Of a stretch of DNA of 64,000 nucleotides, positions 48,240 to 57,190 are shown piece by piece. Position 1 is the stretch's first letter; the number at the start of each line of letters is the position of its first letter. Made by a program: the position numbers and the translations under genes. Under the pieces are notes generated by a model. The model was not told the DNA's origin. It did not search any database and saw nothing but the letters and a program-made list of their open reading frames with translations. This DNA comes from Thiomicrorhabdus aquaedulcis (GTDB taxonomy: Bacteria > Pseudomonadota > Gammaproteobacteria > Thiomicrospirales > Thiomicrospiraceae): contig NZ_AP018722.1 of assembly GCF_004001325.1 (NCBI RefSeq), positions 1,116,001-1,180,000 on the forward strand. Reading direction: 5' to 3'.

Positions 48240-48357
48240 AATGCCTATGCTAAAGCCTATTGACCCGTTGTTTCAATTAACCAATTCTGCGCCAGTGTCT
48301 GCCTGGGCGTTGCCTACGATTCCGGATGCTTTTTGCAGTTTCAAGGAATGGGTATGA
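48240..48357 (+). CDS. Possible 38-residue leader peptide overlapping pcm
   Basis: A short frame (MPMLKPIDPLFQLTNSAPVS..., ATG about 48243) ends in TGA overlapping the pcm ATG at 48354. It has no clear homologue that I know. The ATGA overlap suggests translational coupling but it may be chance. Confidence 0.25.
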
Positions 48358-49004
48358 CATCGCAACGAACTCGCAATCGTTTTGTTGAGCGTTTGATTGA
48401 AAAAGGCATTTCACACCCAAGGTTATTGGAGGTGATGCGTTGTGTGCCACGGCATATTTTTTTAGACGAAGCCTTAGCTTCTCGGGCTTATGAAGATACG
48501 GCTTTGCCGATTGGTTTTGGTCAAACTATTTCTCAACCATGGGTGGTCGCTAAAATGACTCAGTGGTTGTTAAATGGACAAGATGACCAGGCCTGGTCAG
48601 GCTTTAAAAAAGTGCTAGAGATTGGAACGGGGTCGGGTTATCAAACGGCTATTTTGTCGCTGTTGTCAGATCAGGTGTTTAGCCTTGAGCGCATTCCGTT
48701 GTTGTCGACTAAGGCACAGGGCGTGTTAGAGAAACTAACGCTCGATAATATTACTTTTGGTATTAGTGATGGTCATTGGGGCTGGAATGATTATGCCCCT
48801 TTTGATGCTATTATTTCGGCCGCAGCGCCCGAGCAATTACCGGCTTCGTTGATTACACAGTTGAAAATAGGGGGGCGTTTAATTATCCCCATTGGTCAAC
48901 AACAACAACGATTATACGGTTACCAAAAAACGCTCACGGGTTTGCAAGAAACCTGTTTAGCCGAGGTGCTATTTGTGCCCATGAAATCTGGAGTAGAAGT
49001 GTGA
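48354..49004 (+). CDS. pcm: Protein-L-isoaspartate O-methyltransferase
   Basis: Pcm repairs isoaspartyl residues in aged proteins. The 216-residue sequence has the family start MTSQRTRNRFVERL, PIGFGQTISQPWVVAKM and the SAM motif VLEIGTGSGYQTAIL. The ATG at 48354 has AAGGA six bases upstream. An ATG six bases earlier is too close to the same site. The stop overlaps the next GTG start (GTGA). A palindrome at 48586 is read DQAWSG. Confidence 0.94.
   Translation: MTSQRTRNRFVERLIEKGISHPRLLEVMRCVPRHIFLDEALASRAYEDTALPIGFGQTISQPWVVAKMTQWLLNGQDDQAWSGFKKVLEIGTGSGYQTAILSLLSDQVFSLERIPLLSTKAQGVLEKLTLDNITFGISDGHWGWNDYAPFDAIISAAAPEQLPASLITQLKIGGRLIIPIGQQQQRLYGYQKTLTGLQETCLAEVLFVPMKSGVEV
48586..48597. repeat. 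Palindrome ACCAGGCCTGGT, exact copy 12
   Basis: Read DQAWSG in pcm; extended GACCAGGCCTGGTC. Confidence 0.9.
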
Positions 49005-49579
49005 AGATATTTACCTGGTTATACGATAAGACTCTCAATTGGTCACGGCACCCTAAAGCGCCATGGTATTTAAGTGCAATGAGCTTTGCTGAGTCGTCTT
49101 TTTTTCCGATTCCTCCAGATGTAATGCTCATGCCTATGAGTTTAGCCACACCCAAAAAAGCGTTTTATTACGCTTGGTTAACCACTGTATTTTCGTTGTT
49201 GGGCGGGTTGTTAGGTTATGCCATTGGGTATTGGTTAATAGATGCGGTCATGCCTTGGATAGAGTCTATCGGGTATGCCGATAAATTTACACTTGCACAA
49301 GGTTTTTTTGCTGAGTACGGTGTTTGGATAGTCTTTATTGCTGGTTTTAGCCCTATTCCTTATAAAGTATTTACGTTGAGTGCTGGGGCGGCCAGCATGG
49401 CTTTATTGCCATTTATTGTGGCGTCTTTTTTAGGCCGTGGCGCACGTTTCTTTTTGGTGGCGGCGTTGATGAAGTGGGGCGGTGCCCGCCTAGAACCGTA
49501 CATTCGTAAGTGGGTTGATTGGATGGGATGGGCGGTTGTGGTGATTATTATTGTCTTGTTGGTGGTGAAAAATACATGA
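49001..49579 (+). CDS. DedA/YqaA-type membrane protein
   Basis: The 192-residue protein has four to five helices and the YqaA-like stretch FAESSFFPIPPDVMLMPM and GFSPIPYKVFTLSAGA, the SNARE-associated/DedA fold. The family is linked to membrane lipid or proton handling. GTG at 49001 overlaps pcm. It is common between pcm and nlpD. Confidence 0.85.
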   Translation: MKIFTWLYDKTLNWSRHPKAPWYLSAMSFAESSFFPIPPDVMLMPMSLATPKKAFYYAWLTTVFSLLGGLLGYAIGYWLIDAVMPWIESIGYADKFTLAQGFFAEYGVWIVFIAGFSPIPYKVFTLSAGAASMALLPFIVASFLGRGARFFLVAALMKWGGARLEPYIRKWVDWMGWAVVVIIIVLLVVKNT

Positions 49580-49589
49580 CACGTCACCC

Positions 49590-49603
49590 GTGCAAAGGTC
49601 TCT
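49590..49603. repeat. Solo half-element GTGCAAAGGTCTCT
   Basis: Right-end form of the recurrent repeat, 10 bp after the YqaA-like stop. Confidence 0.55.
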
Positions 49604-49646
49604 ATTTTAATAATTTTAATATGCCTCTTTTTAAAGGCCTTTTACC

Positions 49647-50477
49647 ATGTTAATAAATGGTTTAAACCATACAGTCTGGTTGCGATTGGTTGTGTACTGT
49701 GTTGCGGTGTCCTGGTTAGTCGGCTGTACTTCGGCGACCAAATACCCAAACCGAACTAACAATGTAACGGTCAATAAAGCGACTGCTGCAAAACTCACGT
49801 TGGTTAAGGGCGCTAGTTACCCATGCAAATCGCCTTACACAGTAGTGCCTGGTGACACGTTGAGCAGCATTGCTTATCGATGTAAGGTGGACATGGGGCA
49901 GTTAGCCAAAGTTAACGAATTAAGCTCACCTTACTTGCTTTATGCAAAGCAAGAGTTGGACATGCCTTTGAACGAGCCTATTAGCCGATTAGAGACATTG
50001 TCAAAAAATCAGCAAGCGACTTCTGTGCGCTCAAGCAATCCAGAGGCAAGTCATTCTGCTCAGGGTTCCGTAAAGAATTCATCGGTACGGGCAGAGTCAA
50101 CCCATTCGTCTAAATGGTTGTGGCCAACCGACGGCGCAATAAAATCGGCTTTTGTGCGTGATGCGGCAGGATTGTCGGTGCTTGAAGTGTATGGGCAAAT
50201 AGGTTTGCCAATAAGAGCCGTAGCCTCTGGTAAAGTTGTCTACGCGGGCGATGGAATTGTTAACTTTGGTTGGATGGCGGTCTTAAAACACGATGATGGT
50301 TACATGTCGATTTATGCTCACAACAGTCAGCTTAACGTTAAAGAGGGTGATGCGGTTAAAGCAGGGGATACTATCGCAACCTTGGGGCGTTCTGGCTCTA
50401 CCAAAACGCCCAAGCTGTATTTAGAAGCGCGTTATCAAGGGCGAAAAGTGTCTATTAACACCCTGCTTAAAAAGTAG
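49647..50477 (+). CDS. nlpD: NlpD-type lipoprotein with LysM and degenerate M23 domain
   Basis: The 276-residue lipoprotein (lipobox VGC at about residue 27) has a LysM domain (YTVVPGDTLSSIAYRC, about 60-105), a Ser/Gln-rich linker and an M23/LytM domain (about 160-275). The catalytic histidine motif is degenerate: KLYLEARYQG where active enzymes have LHFE. E. coli NlpD is likewise inactive and activates amidase AmiC. rpoS, the usual next gene, is absent here. Confidence 0.9.
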   Translation: MLINGLNHTVWLRLVVYCVAVSWLVGCTSATKYPNRTNNVTVNKATAAKLTLVKGASYPCKSPYTVVPGDTLSSIAYRCKVDMGQLAKVNELSSPYLLYAKQELDMPLNEPISRLETLSKNQQATSVRSSNPEASHSAQGSVKNSSVRAESTHSSKWLWPTDGAIKSAFVRDAAGLSVLEVYGQIGLPIRAVASGKVVYAGDGIVNFGWMAVLKHDDGYMSIYAHNSQLNVKEGDAVKAGDTIATLGRSGSTKTPKLYLEARYQGRKVSINTLLKK

Positions 50478-50894
50478 CCTCTTCTTCTTTTCGCGATTAT
50501 CTATCGGAGCTGCGCCCAAGTTTTGCGGCATAATCAGCGCCAATACAACATCTCGATCTTCTGATGTGAGTACATTATAGGTTCGACAAGCGGCATCGTT
50601 GGCCATTACTTCTAAACCACACTGGTTCTGTGCGCAATAGGCAAATAATTGAGGTGCAGGAAATGTTTGTTTATCGCCTGTTCCTAAAATAATTACTTCG
50701 GGTTTTTGTGCTAAGAGCGGGTCTAATAGTTGAGGGGTAAGTTGCTCAATGGCAGTACACGGCCAATCGTCATGCGTAGTGTGTTGAGTAATAAAAAAAG
50801 AGTTATAAAACGTTAGGTTATTTACTTTAACCAGGCCTGGTTGATAGTGTTTAACTGCAAATACATTTGAATCACGGTGTTCGGTAAATTTCAT
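50421..50894 (-). CDS. Mth938-like/DUF498 domain protein
   Basis: The 157-residue frame matches the Mth938/Xcc1710 family (PEVIILGTGDKQTFPAP). The family is usually 120-130 residues, and the last 25 residues here (KKKRLLFKQG...) are an unlikely tail overlapping nlpD by 57 bp. Adding one base to the A4 run (T4 at 50521-50524) would end the protein at 50497 as ...MPQKLGRSSDR (132 residues) and remove the overlap. Function unknown. A palindrome at 50830 is read PGLV. Confidence 0.75.
   Translation of the reverse strand: MKFTEHRDSNVFAVKHYQPGLVKVNNLTFYNSFFITQHTTHDDWPCTAIEQLTPQLLDPLLAQKPEVIILGTGDKQTFPAPQLFAYCAQNQCGLEVMANDAACRTYNVLTSEDRDVVLALIMPQNLGAAPIDNREKKKRLLFKQGVNRHFSPLITRF
50830..50841. repeat. 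Palindrome ACCAGGCCTGGT, exact copy 13
   Basis: Read QPGLVK in the Mth938-like gene (minus strand). Confidence 0.9.
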
Positions 50895-51197
50895 TAGACA
50901 CGCTCTTGTTTAATAGGTTTTGGGCAATCAATACGCCGGATAAAACGTGCTGGATTAAGCGTGTATTAAAGCCGATATAATGTTTTTTTTCAATTGACGA
51001 AAAAAAATCATACTGTATCATTGTGCCTTTACAAAAATCCCCCTAGATTAGGTGGCATTTTTAAAGGGTATGAGACTCAGAAACAGCCAAAAAACTTAAC
51101 ATAAAAAAGTCTCGAACAAGAATTGTAAACAACCGTTCCAATTAATCCGTATTGTGCAATCGCCCAACAGTTTTGGGCATATAAAGGGCAAACCATC
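50895..51197. other. Intergenic region upstream of alaC
   Basis: No gene seen. It holds the alaC promoter (50994-51021) and about 170 bp of leader with no structure I recognise. Confidence 0.5.
50994..51021 (+). promoter_or_regulatory. Promoter of alaC-hom
   Basis: TTGACG (50994-50999), 16-bp spacer with an A run, TATCAT (51016-51021). Confidence 0.6.
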
Positions 51198-52406
51198 GTG
51201 GCAGACGATTTTCAAAGAATAAAAAGACTTCCTCCCTATGTATTTAATATTGTGGGCGAGCTTAAAGCCGAAGCCCGTCGTAGAGGAGAGGACATAATTG
51301 ATTTTGGTATGGGTAACCCAGACCAAGATACGCCCAAGCACATTGTCGATAAATTGATTGAAGTGGTGCAACGTGAAGGCACCCACCGTTATTCGGTGTC
51401 GCAAGGTATTCCGCGTTTGCGTAAAGCGATTTGTAACTGGTATAAAACCAAGTTTAACGTCGACTTAGACCCTGACTCAGAAGCCGTGGTAACCATTGGT
51501 TCTAAAGAAGGTTTGGCGCATTTGGCTTTGGCAACGGTGGATAAAGGCGACACCATATTGGTGCCTAATCCAGCTTACCCGATTCACCCGTACGGTTTTG
51601 TGATTGCCGGTGCGGACATTCGTCATGTTCGTATGACGCCTGATGTCGATTTTTTTGAAGAGCTTGAAAAAGCCATCAAAGATTCTTGGCCAAAGCCCAA
51701 AATGTTGGTTTTAAACTTTCCGGGTAACCCCACCACACAAACGGTTGAGCTCGACTTTTTTGTGAAAGTCATTGCCATTGCCAAAGAACACAATATTTGG
51801 GTAATTCACGATTTAGCTTACGCCGACATTGCGTTTGATGGCTATGTTGCACCGTCTATTATGCAAGTACCGGGCGCTAAAGACATTGCCGTGGAATTCT
51901 ACACCTTGTCTAAAAGCTACAACATGCCAGGTTGGCGTGTGGGCTTTATGGTGGGCAATCCTACTTTAGTGCATGCGTTAAAGCGCATGAAGTCGTACTT
52001 GGATTACGGCACGTTTACGCCTATTCAAGTTGCGGCCATTACCGCCTTAGAAGGGCCGCAAGAGTGTGTGCAAGAAATTTCAGACATGTACAAGGCACGC
52101 CGTGATGTGTTGTGCAGCGGCTTAAACGCAATTGGCTGGCCGGTAACCCCGCCCAAAGCTACCATGTTCTTATGGGCACCGATTCCAGAGGCTTATAAAG
52201 CGTTGGGCTCCATTGAATTCTCTAAAAAATTGTTGGTTGAAGCTAAAGTAGCGGTCTCTCCCGGAATTGGTTTTGGCGATTACGGTGATGATCACGTGCG
52301 TTTTGGTTTAATTGAAAACGAACACCGCACACGTCAAGCCATTCGTGGTATTAGAGATATGTTTAAAAAAGACGGTTTAATCAACCCAGTAGGACAGGCA
52401 GGATGA
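51198..52406 (+). CDS. alaC: Alanine aminotransferase AlaC-type
   Basis: The 402-residue PLP aminotransferase class I has [28 protein letters not shown] and the PLP-lysine in [14 protein letters not shown]. This matches AlaC-type glutamate-pyruvate transaminases. GTG at 51198 with AGGG upstream. Its end overlaps hom by 4 bp; alaC-hom pairing is common in gamma- and betaproteobacteria. Confidence 0.92.
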   Translation: MADDFQRIKRLPPYVFNIVGELKAEARRRGEDIIDFGMGNPDQDTPKHIVDKLIEVVQREGTHRYSVSQGIPRLRKAICNWYKTKFNVDLDPDSEAVVTIGSKEGLAHLALATVDKGDTILVPNPAYPIHPYGFVIAGADIRHVRMTPDVDFFEELEKAIKDSWPKPKMLVLNFPGNPTTQTVELDFFVKVIAIAKEHNIWVIHDLAYADIAFDGYVAPSIMQVPGAKDIAVEFYTLSKSYNMPGWRVGFMVGNPTLVHALKRMKSYLDYGTFTPIQVAAITALEGPQECVQEISDMYKARRDVLCSGLNAIGWPVTPPKATMFLWAPIPEAYKALGSIEFSKKLLVEAKVAVSPGIGFGDYGDDHVRFGLIENEHRTRQAIRGIRDMFKKDGLINPVGQAG

Positions 52407-53707
52407 GCACAGTAAAAATTGGTTTATTGGGGTTTGGTACCGTCGGTGGTGGAGCAGTTGATATTTTACAAACCACCTTGCCCGAAATTGAACGTCGTTT
52501 AGGGCACAGCATTGAGATTGTGGCTGTGGCCGTTCGCGATTTAAATCGTCCGCGTAACGTAAAATTAAATGGGATTACTTTAACAGACGACCCCATGAGC
52601 GTGGTTACACACCCAGACGTTGAAATTGTGGTTGAGCTTATGGGTGGCACCACTTTGGCAAAAACTCTGTTAGAAACCGCCATAAAAGCTGGTAAACACG
52701 TGGTTACAGCCAACAAAGCGCTTATTGCTGAGCACGGCAATGGTTTGTTTGCTTTGGCGCAGCAGCATAATGTCATGGTTCAATACGAAGCGGCCGTGGC
52801 CGGTGGTGTGCCCATTATTAAGGCGTTGCGTGAAGGCTTGGCCGCTAATAAAATTGAGTGGTTGGCCGGTATTATTAATGGCACCGGAAACTACATTTTA
52901 ACCGAAATGAAAAAGCCTGGAGCTGACTTTGCCAAAGTGCTTAACGTGGCGCAAGAGTTAGGGTATGCAGAAGCAGACCCAACCTTTGATGTAGAGGGTA
53001 TTGATGCGGCGCATAAGTTAACCATTTTAGCCTCAATTGCTTTTGGTATAGAGCTGCAATTTAACAAAGTTTATACAGAGGGAATAAGTAAAATCAGTGC
53101 AAACGATATTCGCTTTGCACAGCAGATGGGCTATGAAATCAAACACTTAGGATTAGCCAGTCGAACCTCTGATGGCTTCGCTTTGCGCGTGCATCCCGCC
53201 ATGGTGCCCAAATCGGTTTTGTTAGCGCAAGTAGACGGAGTAATGAACGCGGTGATGGTTCACGGCAGTCATGTTGGCTCAACAATGTATTACGGACCAG
53301 GCGCTGGGGCTGGGCCTACAGCAAGTGCAGTGGTCGCCGACCTTATTGATGTTATTCGTGCGCGCCATCAACCTATTGTTGACCGAGTGCCTGCTTTAGG
53401 GTTTAACACTCTGCAATCTGCGTCGGTCGTGAGCATTGAAGCGACTAATTCGGCCTTTTATGTGCGTTGCACTGTGCTAGATCACTCTGGTGCACTGGCT
53501 AAAATTACCAGTGTATTTGCCGATTTTGATATTAGCATTGAGCACGTGCATCAAGAGCCTTCAACCGATAACGCTGACCAGGCCTGGTTAGCTGTGACGA
53601 CCGATGTGGTAAGTGAAGCCAAGTTTAACCAAGCGTTGGCAAGTTTGCAAAGCTTGGCAGACATAAGCGGGGATGTAATGCGCATTCGTATTGCCTCTGT
53701 GCATTAA
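52403..53707 (+). CDS. hom: Homoserine dehydrogenase
   Basis: Homoserine dehydrogenase for threonine and methionine synthesis. The 434-residue protein has the NAD(P) motif [11 protein letters not shown], the catalytic region [11 protein letters not shown] and a C-terminal ACT domain ([17 protein letters not shown]). A palindrome at 53577 is read DQAWLA inside the ACT domain. Confidence 0.96.
   Translation: MSTVKIGLLGFGTVGGGAVDILQTTLPEIERRLGHSIEIVAVAVRDLNRPRNVKLNGITLTDDPMSVVTHPDVEIVVELMGGTTLAKTLLETAIKAGKHVVTANKALIAEHGNGLFALAQQHNVMVQYEAAVAGGVPIIKALREGLAANKIEWLAGIINGTGNYILTEMKKPGADFAKVLNVAQELGYAEADPTFDVEGIDAAHKLTILASIAFGIELQFNKVYTEGISKISANDIRFAQQMGYEIKHLGLASRTSDGFALRVHPAMVPKSVLLAQVDGVMNAVMVHGSHVGSTMYYGPGAGAGPTASAVVADLIDVIRARHQPIVDRVPALGFNTLQSASVVSIEATNSAFYVRCTVLDHSGALAKITSVFADFDISIEHVHQEPSTDNADQAWLAVTTDVVSEAKFNQALASLQSLADISGDVMRIRIASVH
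53577..53588. repeat. Palindrome ACCAGGCCTGGT, exact copy 14
   Basis: Read DQAWLA in hom. Confidence 0.9.
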
Positions 53708-53757
53708 GGGCAGGCAAGGTTTTAGCTTAAGTTTGTAAGAATACTTTTTTATAAAAC

Positions 53758-53805
53758 AGCACCCAATCTTTGACGTTTTGGTCAACAGATTTGGGTGCTT
53801 TTTTT
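53758..53805 (+). terminator. Rho-independent terminator of hom
   Basis: AGCACCCAA and TTGGGTGCT with an extended TCT/AGA pair, then a run of T. Confidence 0.85.
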
Positions 53806-53994
53806 GTCTTAATTTTAGAGCGCACTTATTAAGTGATTTTTACATCCAAAATGGTGCGTTACGGATTGGTTGATATGTTAATTTAAATGTTATTTTACTT
53901 AAGTATATGTATTTATTGTTTTATATTTTAATGGCACTTAAAAAGCTAAATGTAAATGGAGCACATAAAAGTGATAGAAACGGAGAGAAATTGC

Positions 53995-54588
53995 ATGCTT
54001 GACGCGTTTAATGTACTGCTGGTACGCGATGAAAAAAACCATTCTGCTGTAGTTGAGTTGGGATTGCGTGCTTGTGGTGCGCGAGATATTCATTACTTAA
54101 CGTGTGGAGAAAATATTTTAAGCGTATTAAACGAGCGTGTATTTGATTTGATTGTACTTGATGTTGAAAAACCCAGTACTAAGTTGTTTGAGCAGTTTGC
54201 TATTGTGCATGAGTTTTGCCCAAAGCCCGTGGTGTGTTTTAGCAACGATGGGGATTCAGAAGTTATTAAACAATCGGTTAATGTTGGCATTACATCCTAC
54301 ATTGTCGGGGGTAAAGAGCTAGGGCGCATCAAGCCCATTATAGAAGTCGCTATGCTGCGCTTTAAAACCTGCTATTCGCTTAAAAAAGAGCTTACCGATG
54401 TAAAACATAAATTAACAGAGCGTGGCTTAATCGAAAAAGCCAAAGGATTGTTGATGGAGCATAAAGCCATGTCGGAAGATGAGGCATATCAAACCTTACG
54501 AAAAATGGCGATGGATCAAGGTAAAAAAATAACCATTATTGCCAGAGAGGTGAGTGGTGTGTTAGCAGGCTTATCCAGTGTTGAATAA
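53995..54588 (+). CDS. ANTAR-domain RNA-binding response regulator
   Basis: The 197-residue protein has a receiver-like N-terminal domain (residues 4-120, VLLVRDEKN start and LIVLDVEKPS at the phospho-acceptor) and a C-terminal ANTAR domain (about 145-195: RGLIEKAKGLLMEHKAMSEDEAYQTLR). ANTAR proteins bind tandem stem-loops in mRNA leaders and prevent termination, as NasT and NasR do. Parts of the receiver site are poorly conserved, so phosphorylation is uncertain. The ATG at 53995 has GGAGAG upstream; an ATG at 53956 is a weaker choice. It lies just before the ATP-grasp gene. Confidence 0.82.
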   Translation: MLDAFNVLLVRDEKNHSAVVELGLRACGARDIHYLTCGENILSVLNERVFDLIVLDVEKPSTKLFEQFAIVHEFCPKPVVCFSNDGDSEVIKQSVNVGITSYIVGGKELGRIKPIIEVAMLRFKTCYSLKKELTDVKHKLTERGLIEKAKGLLMEHKAMSEDEAYQTLRKMAMDQGKKITIIAREVSGVLAGLSSVE

Positions 54589-54601
54589 GCTTTTTTAGAG
54601 T

Positions 54602-54691
54602 GACCAAGTTTGGTCTGCGTTACAACAAAAAAGATCTTTAAAGAGAGGTGCCCTAAAGAATGCACCTCTTTAAAAAAGGATCTAAGAGGTG
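54602..54691 (+). ncRNA. Candidate regulatory leader with mutually exclusive hairpins
   Basis: GACC-AAGTTT-GGTC (54602-54615) is a hairpin with a six-base loop. AAAGAGAGGTGC (54640-54651) pairs with GCACCTCTTT (54662-54671), and a further AGATC/GATCT pair extends the stem. The same CACCTCTT (54663-54670) is perfectly complementary to AAGAGGTG (54684-54691), the ribosome site region of the next gene. Two folds therefore compete. The position after an ANTAR gene suggests its target, but the loop lacks the usual A1/G4 pattern. Confidence 0.5.
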
Positions 54692-54696
54692 TAGAT

Positions 54697-56139
54697 ATGG
54701 AAACCGCGCTGTTAAATTACTCTGTAAAAGGAGTGTACGATGAAGCCATGCAAACCGGCACTGCGCCCCGTTGGGCGGCTAAACAGTTGTATGACTATTT
54801 ACAACCTTTTAGTCTCAAAGATTTTGCTGATTTGCAAAAAAACTCCGACAACACCATAGCTCAAATGGGTATATCGTTTACGGTGTACAGCGACAAAGGC
54901 AACATAGATCGACTTTGGCCTTTTGATGTGTTTCCGCGAACCATTGCCGAAACTGAATGGCAAACCATTTCGAAAGGGTTGGTACAACGTTTAAAAGCAC
55001 TTAACTTATTTATAGAAGATGTTTACAACGAACAAGCTATTTTTAAAGCCGGCATTATACCCCTTGATGTAGTGCTGTCGTCAAAAGACTATCGGCCCGA
55101 GTGCAAAGGCATGAAACTAAAACACGGTTCTTGGGCGTGCATATGTGGTTCGGATTTAGTACGCGGTGATGATGGCAAGATGTATGTGCTAGAAGACAAT
55201 TTACGCGTGCCTTCCGGCGTATCGTACATGTTAGAAAATCGCGCGGTGATGAAACAAGTTATGCCCGAGGTGTTTAACGATATTAACATTATGCCTGTGG
55301 ATCAATACCCAACCAATTTATTAGCCATGTTATGTTCTTTAGCCGCCGATGGCGTAACGCAGCCCGAAGTGGTGGTGCTTACTCCAGGAGTGTATAACTC
55401 GGCTTACTACGAGCACGCGTATTTGGCGCACGAAATGGGTACAGAGTTGGTTGAAGGCAGTGATTTGGTGGTGTTAGACGACGATTGTGTGTATATGCGC
55501 CACATCGACGGATTAAAAAAAGTCGATGTAATTTATCGCCGTATTGACGATGCGTTTATTGACCCAGAGGTGTTTAATTCTGATTCAACTTTGGGAGTAA
55601 ACGGTTTGATGCGCGTTTGGCGTGCCGGCAATGTCGCCATTGCCAACGCACCCGGATGCGGTGTGGCCGACGATAAAGTGGTGTATTCGTTTGTGCCCGA
55701 TATGATTCGCTTTTATTTAAATCAAGAGCCGTTGGTTGAAAATGTTCCTAGCTATCTGTGCAGTGTTGAGGTTGATCGTGACTATGTGTTAGCGCATTTA
55801 GCTGAATTGGTGGTAAAGCCTGCTAATGAATCGGGTGGTTATGGCTTAATGATTGGACCTTGCGCGTGTGCCGAGGAAATAGAAGCCTTTAGGCAGTTAA
55901 TTATTGAAAACCCACGCAATTACATCGCCCAACCCACCTTGAATTTATCGACCGTACCCACGGTATGCGAACAAGGGGTTGAGCCACGGCATGTCGATTT
56001 GCGACCGTTTATTTTACAAGGTAAACACAGTTATGTTACGGCCGGTGGTTTAACACGAGTCGCGTTACGTAAGGGTTCTTTGGTCGTTAATTCATCACAA
56101 GGTGGCGGCAGTAAAGACACCTGGATTGTTAGAGAATAA
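54697..56139 (+). CDS. Circularly permuted ATP-grasp protein (DUF404/DUF407)
   Basis: The 480-residue protein matches the CP_ATPgrasp family, with GSWACICGSDLVRGDDGKM, VLEDNLRVPSGVSYMLENR, DVIYRRIDDAFIDP, and VVKPANESGGYGLMIGP as nucleotide-binding elements. Related proteins are predicted amide- or peptide-ligating enzymes that occur with Alpha-E and a hydrolase. The ATG at 54697 has AAGAGGTG upstream, the same bases that can be masked by the leader. Reaction unproven. Confidence 0.88.
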   Translation: METALLNYSVKGVYDEAMQTGTAPRWAAKQLYDYLQPFSLKDFADLQKNSDNTIAQMGISFTVYSDKGNIDRLWPFDVFPRTIAETEWQTISKGLVQRLKALNLFIEDVYNEQAIFKAGIIPLDVVLSSKDYRPECKGMKLKHGSWACICGSDLVRGDDGKMYVLEDNLRVPSGVSYMLENRAVMKQVMPEVFNDINIMPVDQYPTNLLAMLCSLAADGVTQPEVVVLTPGVYNSAYYEHAYLAHEMGTELVEGSDLVVLDDDCVYMRHIDGLKKVDVIYRRIDDAFIDPEVFNSDSTLGVNGLMRVWRAGNVAIANAPGCGVADDKVVYSFVPDMIRFYLNQEPLVENVPSYLCSVEVDRDYVLAHLAELVVKPANESGGYGLMIGPCACAEEIEAFRQLIIENPRNYIAQPTLNLSTVPTVCEQGVEPRHVDLRPFILQGKHSYVTAGGLTRVALRKGSLVVNSSQGGGSKDTWIVRE

Positions 56140-56193
56140 TTACCTTGAAGCCTTTTTAGGTAAAAGGTTTCACATTAGTATTAGGTGAGCAGT

Positions 56194-57135
56194 ATGTTAT
56201 CAAGAGTAGCCGAAAGAGTTTACTGGTTAGCACGTTATATAGAACGAGTTGAAAACACCGCACGGTTAGCGCGAGTGCAGTCGCAATTAATGTTTGATTT
56301 GCCAAGAGCGGTAAAATTAAGTTGGTTTACGCTGGTAGAAATCACCAGCAGTGAGACGTATTTTGAAGAGAATTACGACGCCAAAACCGAAAAAAACTGC
56401 ATGGCCATGTTATTAAGTGACCGAAACAATGGCAATTCATTAATGAGCTCACTTTGGTGGGCGCGCGAAAACACGCGAACCACCCGCGATATTTTACCGC
56501 GTGAAGCGTGGTTACACATTAACGAGCTTTACTTGCATGTTAAAACGCATCAAGACGATTTTTTAACCCGCTCTAAACGCAATCAGCTGCTAGAGTACAT
56601 TATTAAATCCTGCCAGGCCTGGTCAGGCATGTTGTCGAGCACTATGAGCCAAAACTATACTTATCGCTTTATAAAGTTGGGCATGAGTATCGAAAGAGCG
56701 GACATGACCTCACGCATTTTGGATGTGGGTGGTCTATTTTTGGCTCAAGACGATGTGGTGGACGATGAATATCAAACTCACAGTATTTTATGGGCAAATC
56801 TTCTAAAGTCGGCCAGCGGGTATTTTATGTATCGACAGCACGTGCAAACTGAAATAAATGGCCAGCAAGTGGTGGACTTTTTAATTCACGACCCAGAATT
56901 TGCGCGCTCTATTCGTTTTTGCGTAAATGTTATGAAGCAAGTTACCGAGCGTTTACCAGCCAGTCAGCCTATAAACAGCGCGTTAGAGCAGTTTTTAATA
57001 CGCTTAGAAGACACAGAACGTTTTGATGTGGGCTCGATTGCATTGCACGACTATTTAGATCAGTTACAACAGGATTTTTCGGTCTTACACAATTTGTGTT
57101 ATGAGCTGTGGTTTAATCCCAAATTGGTGGCGTAA
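56194..57135 (+). CDS. Alpha-E domain protein (DUF403)
   Basis: The 313-residue all-alpha protein starts MLSRVAERVYWLARYIERVENTARLARV, the conserved Alpha-E motif, and contains TRDILPREAWLHINELY and ERADMTSRILDVG. It is the standard partner of circularly permuted ATP-grasp proteins; its biochemical role is not known. The ATG at 56194 is preceded by AGGTGAGC. The palindrome variant at 56612 is read CQAWSG. Confidence 0.88.
   Translation: MLSRVAERVYWLARYIERVENTARLARVQSQLMFDLPRAVKLSWFTLVEITSSETYFEENYDAKTEKNCMAMLLSDRNNGNSLMSSLWWARENTRTTRDILPREAWLHINELYLHVKTHQDDFLTRSKRNQLLEYIIKSCQAWSGMLSSTMSQNYTYRFIKLGMSIERADMTSRILDVGGLFLAQDDVVDDEYQTHSILWANLLKSASGYFMYRQHVQTEINGQQVVDFLIHDPEFARSIRFCVNVMKQVTERLPASQPINSALEQFLIRLEDTERFDVGSIALHDYLDQLQQDFSVLHNLCYELWFNPKLVA
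56612..56623. repeat. Palindrome variant GCCAGGCCTGGT
   Basis: One mismatch; read CQAWSG in the Alpha-E gene. Confidence 0.65.
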
Positions 57136-57190
57136 CGCTGAGGTTACGCAACGCCAATTTAATTGGGTTTTAAAAACAAAGAGGTCTTCT

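Noticed and set aside
54602-54615. GACC-AAGTTT-GGTC as a canonical ANTAR target loop
   Set aside because: The loop has A at position 1 but not G at position 4, and the second hairpin has a 10-base loop, so it does not meet the published pattern. Kept only as a candidate leader.
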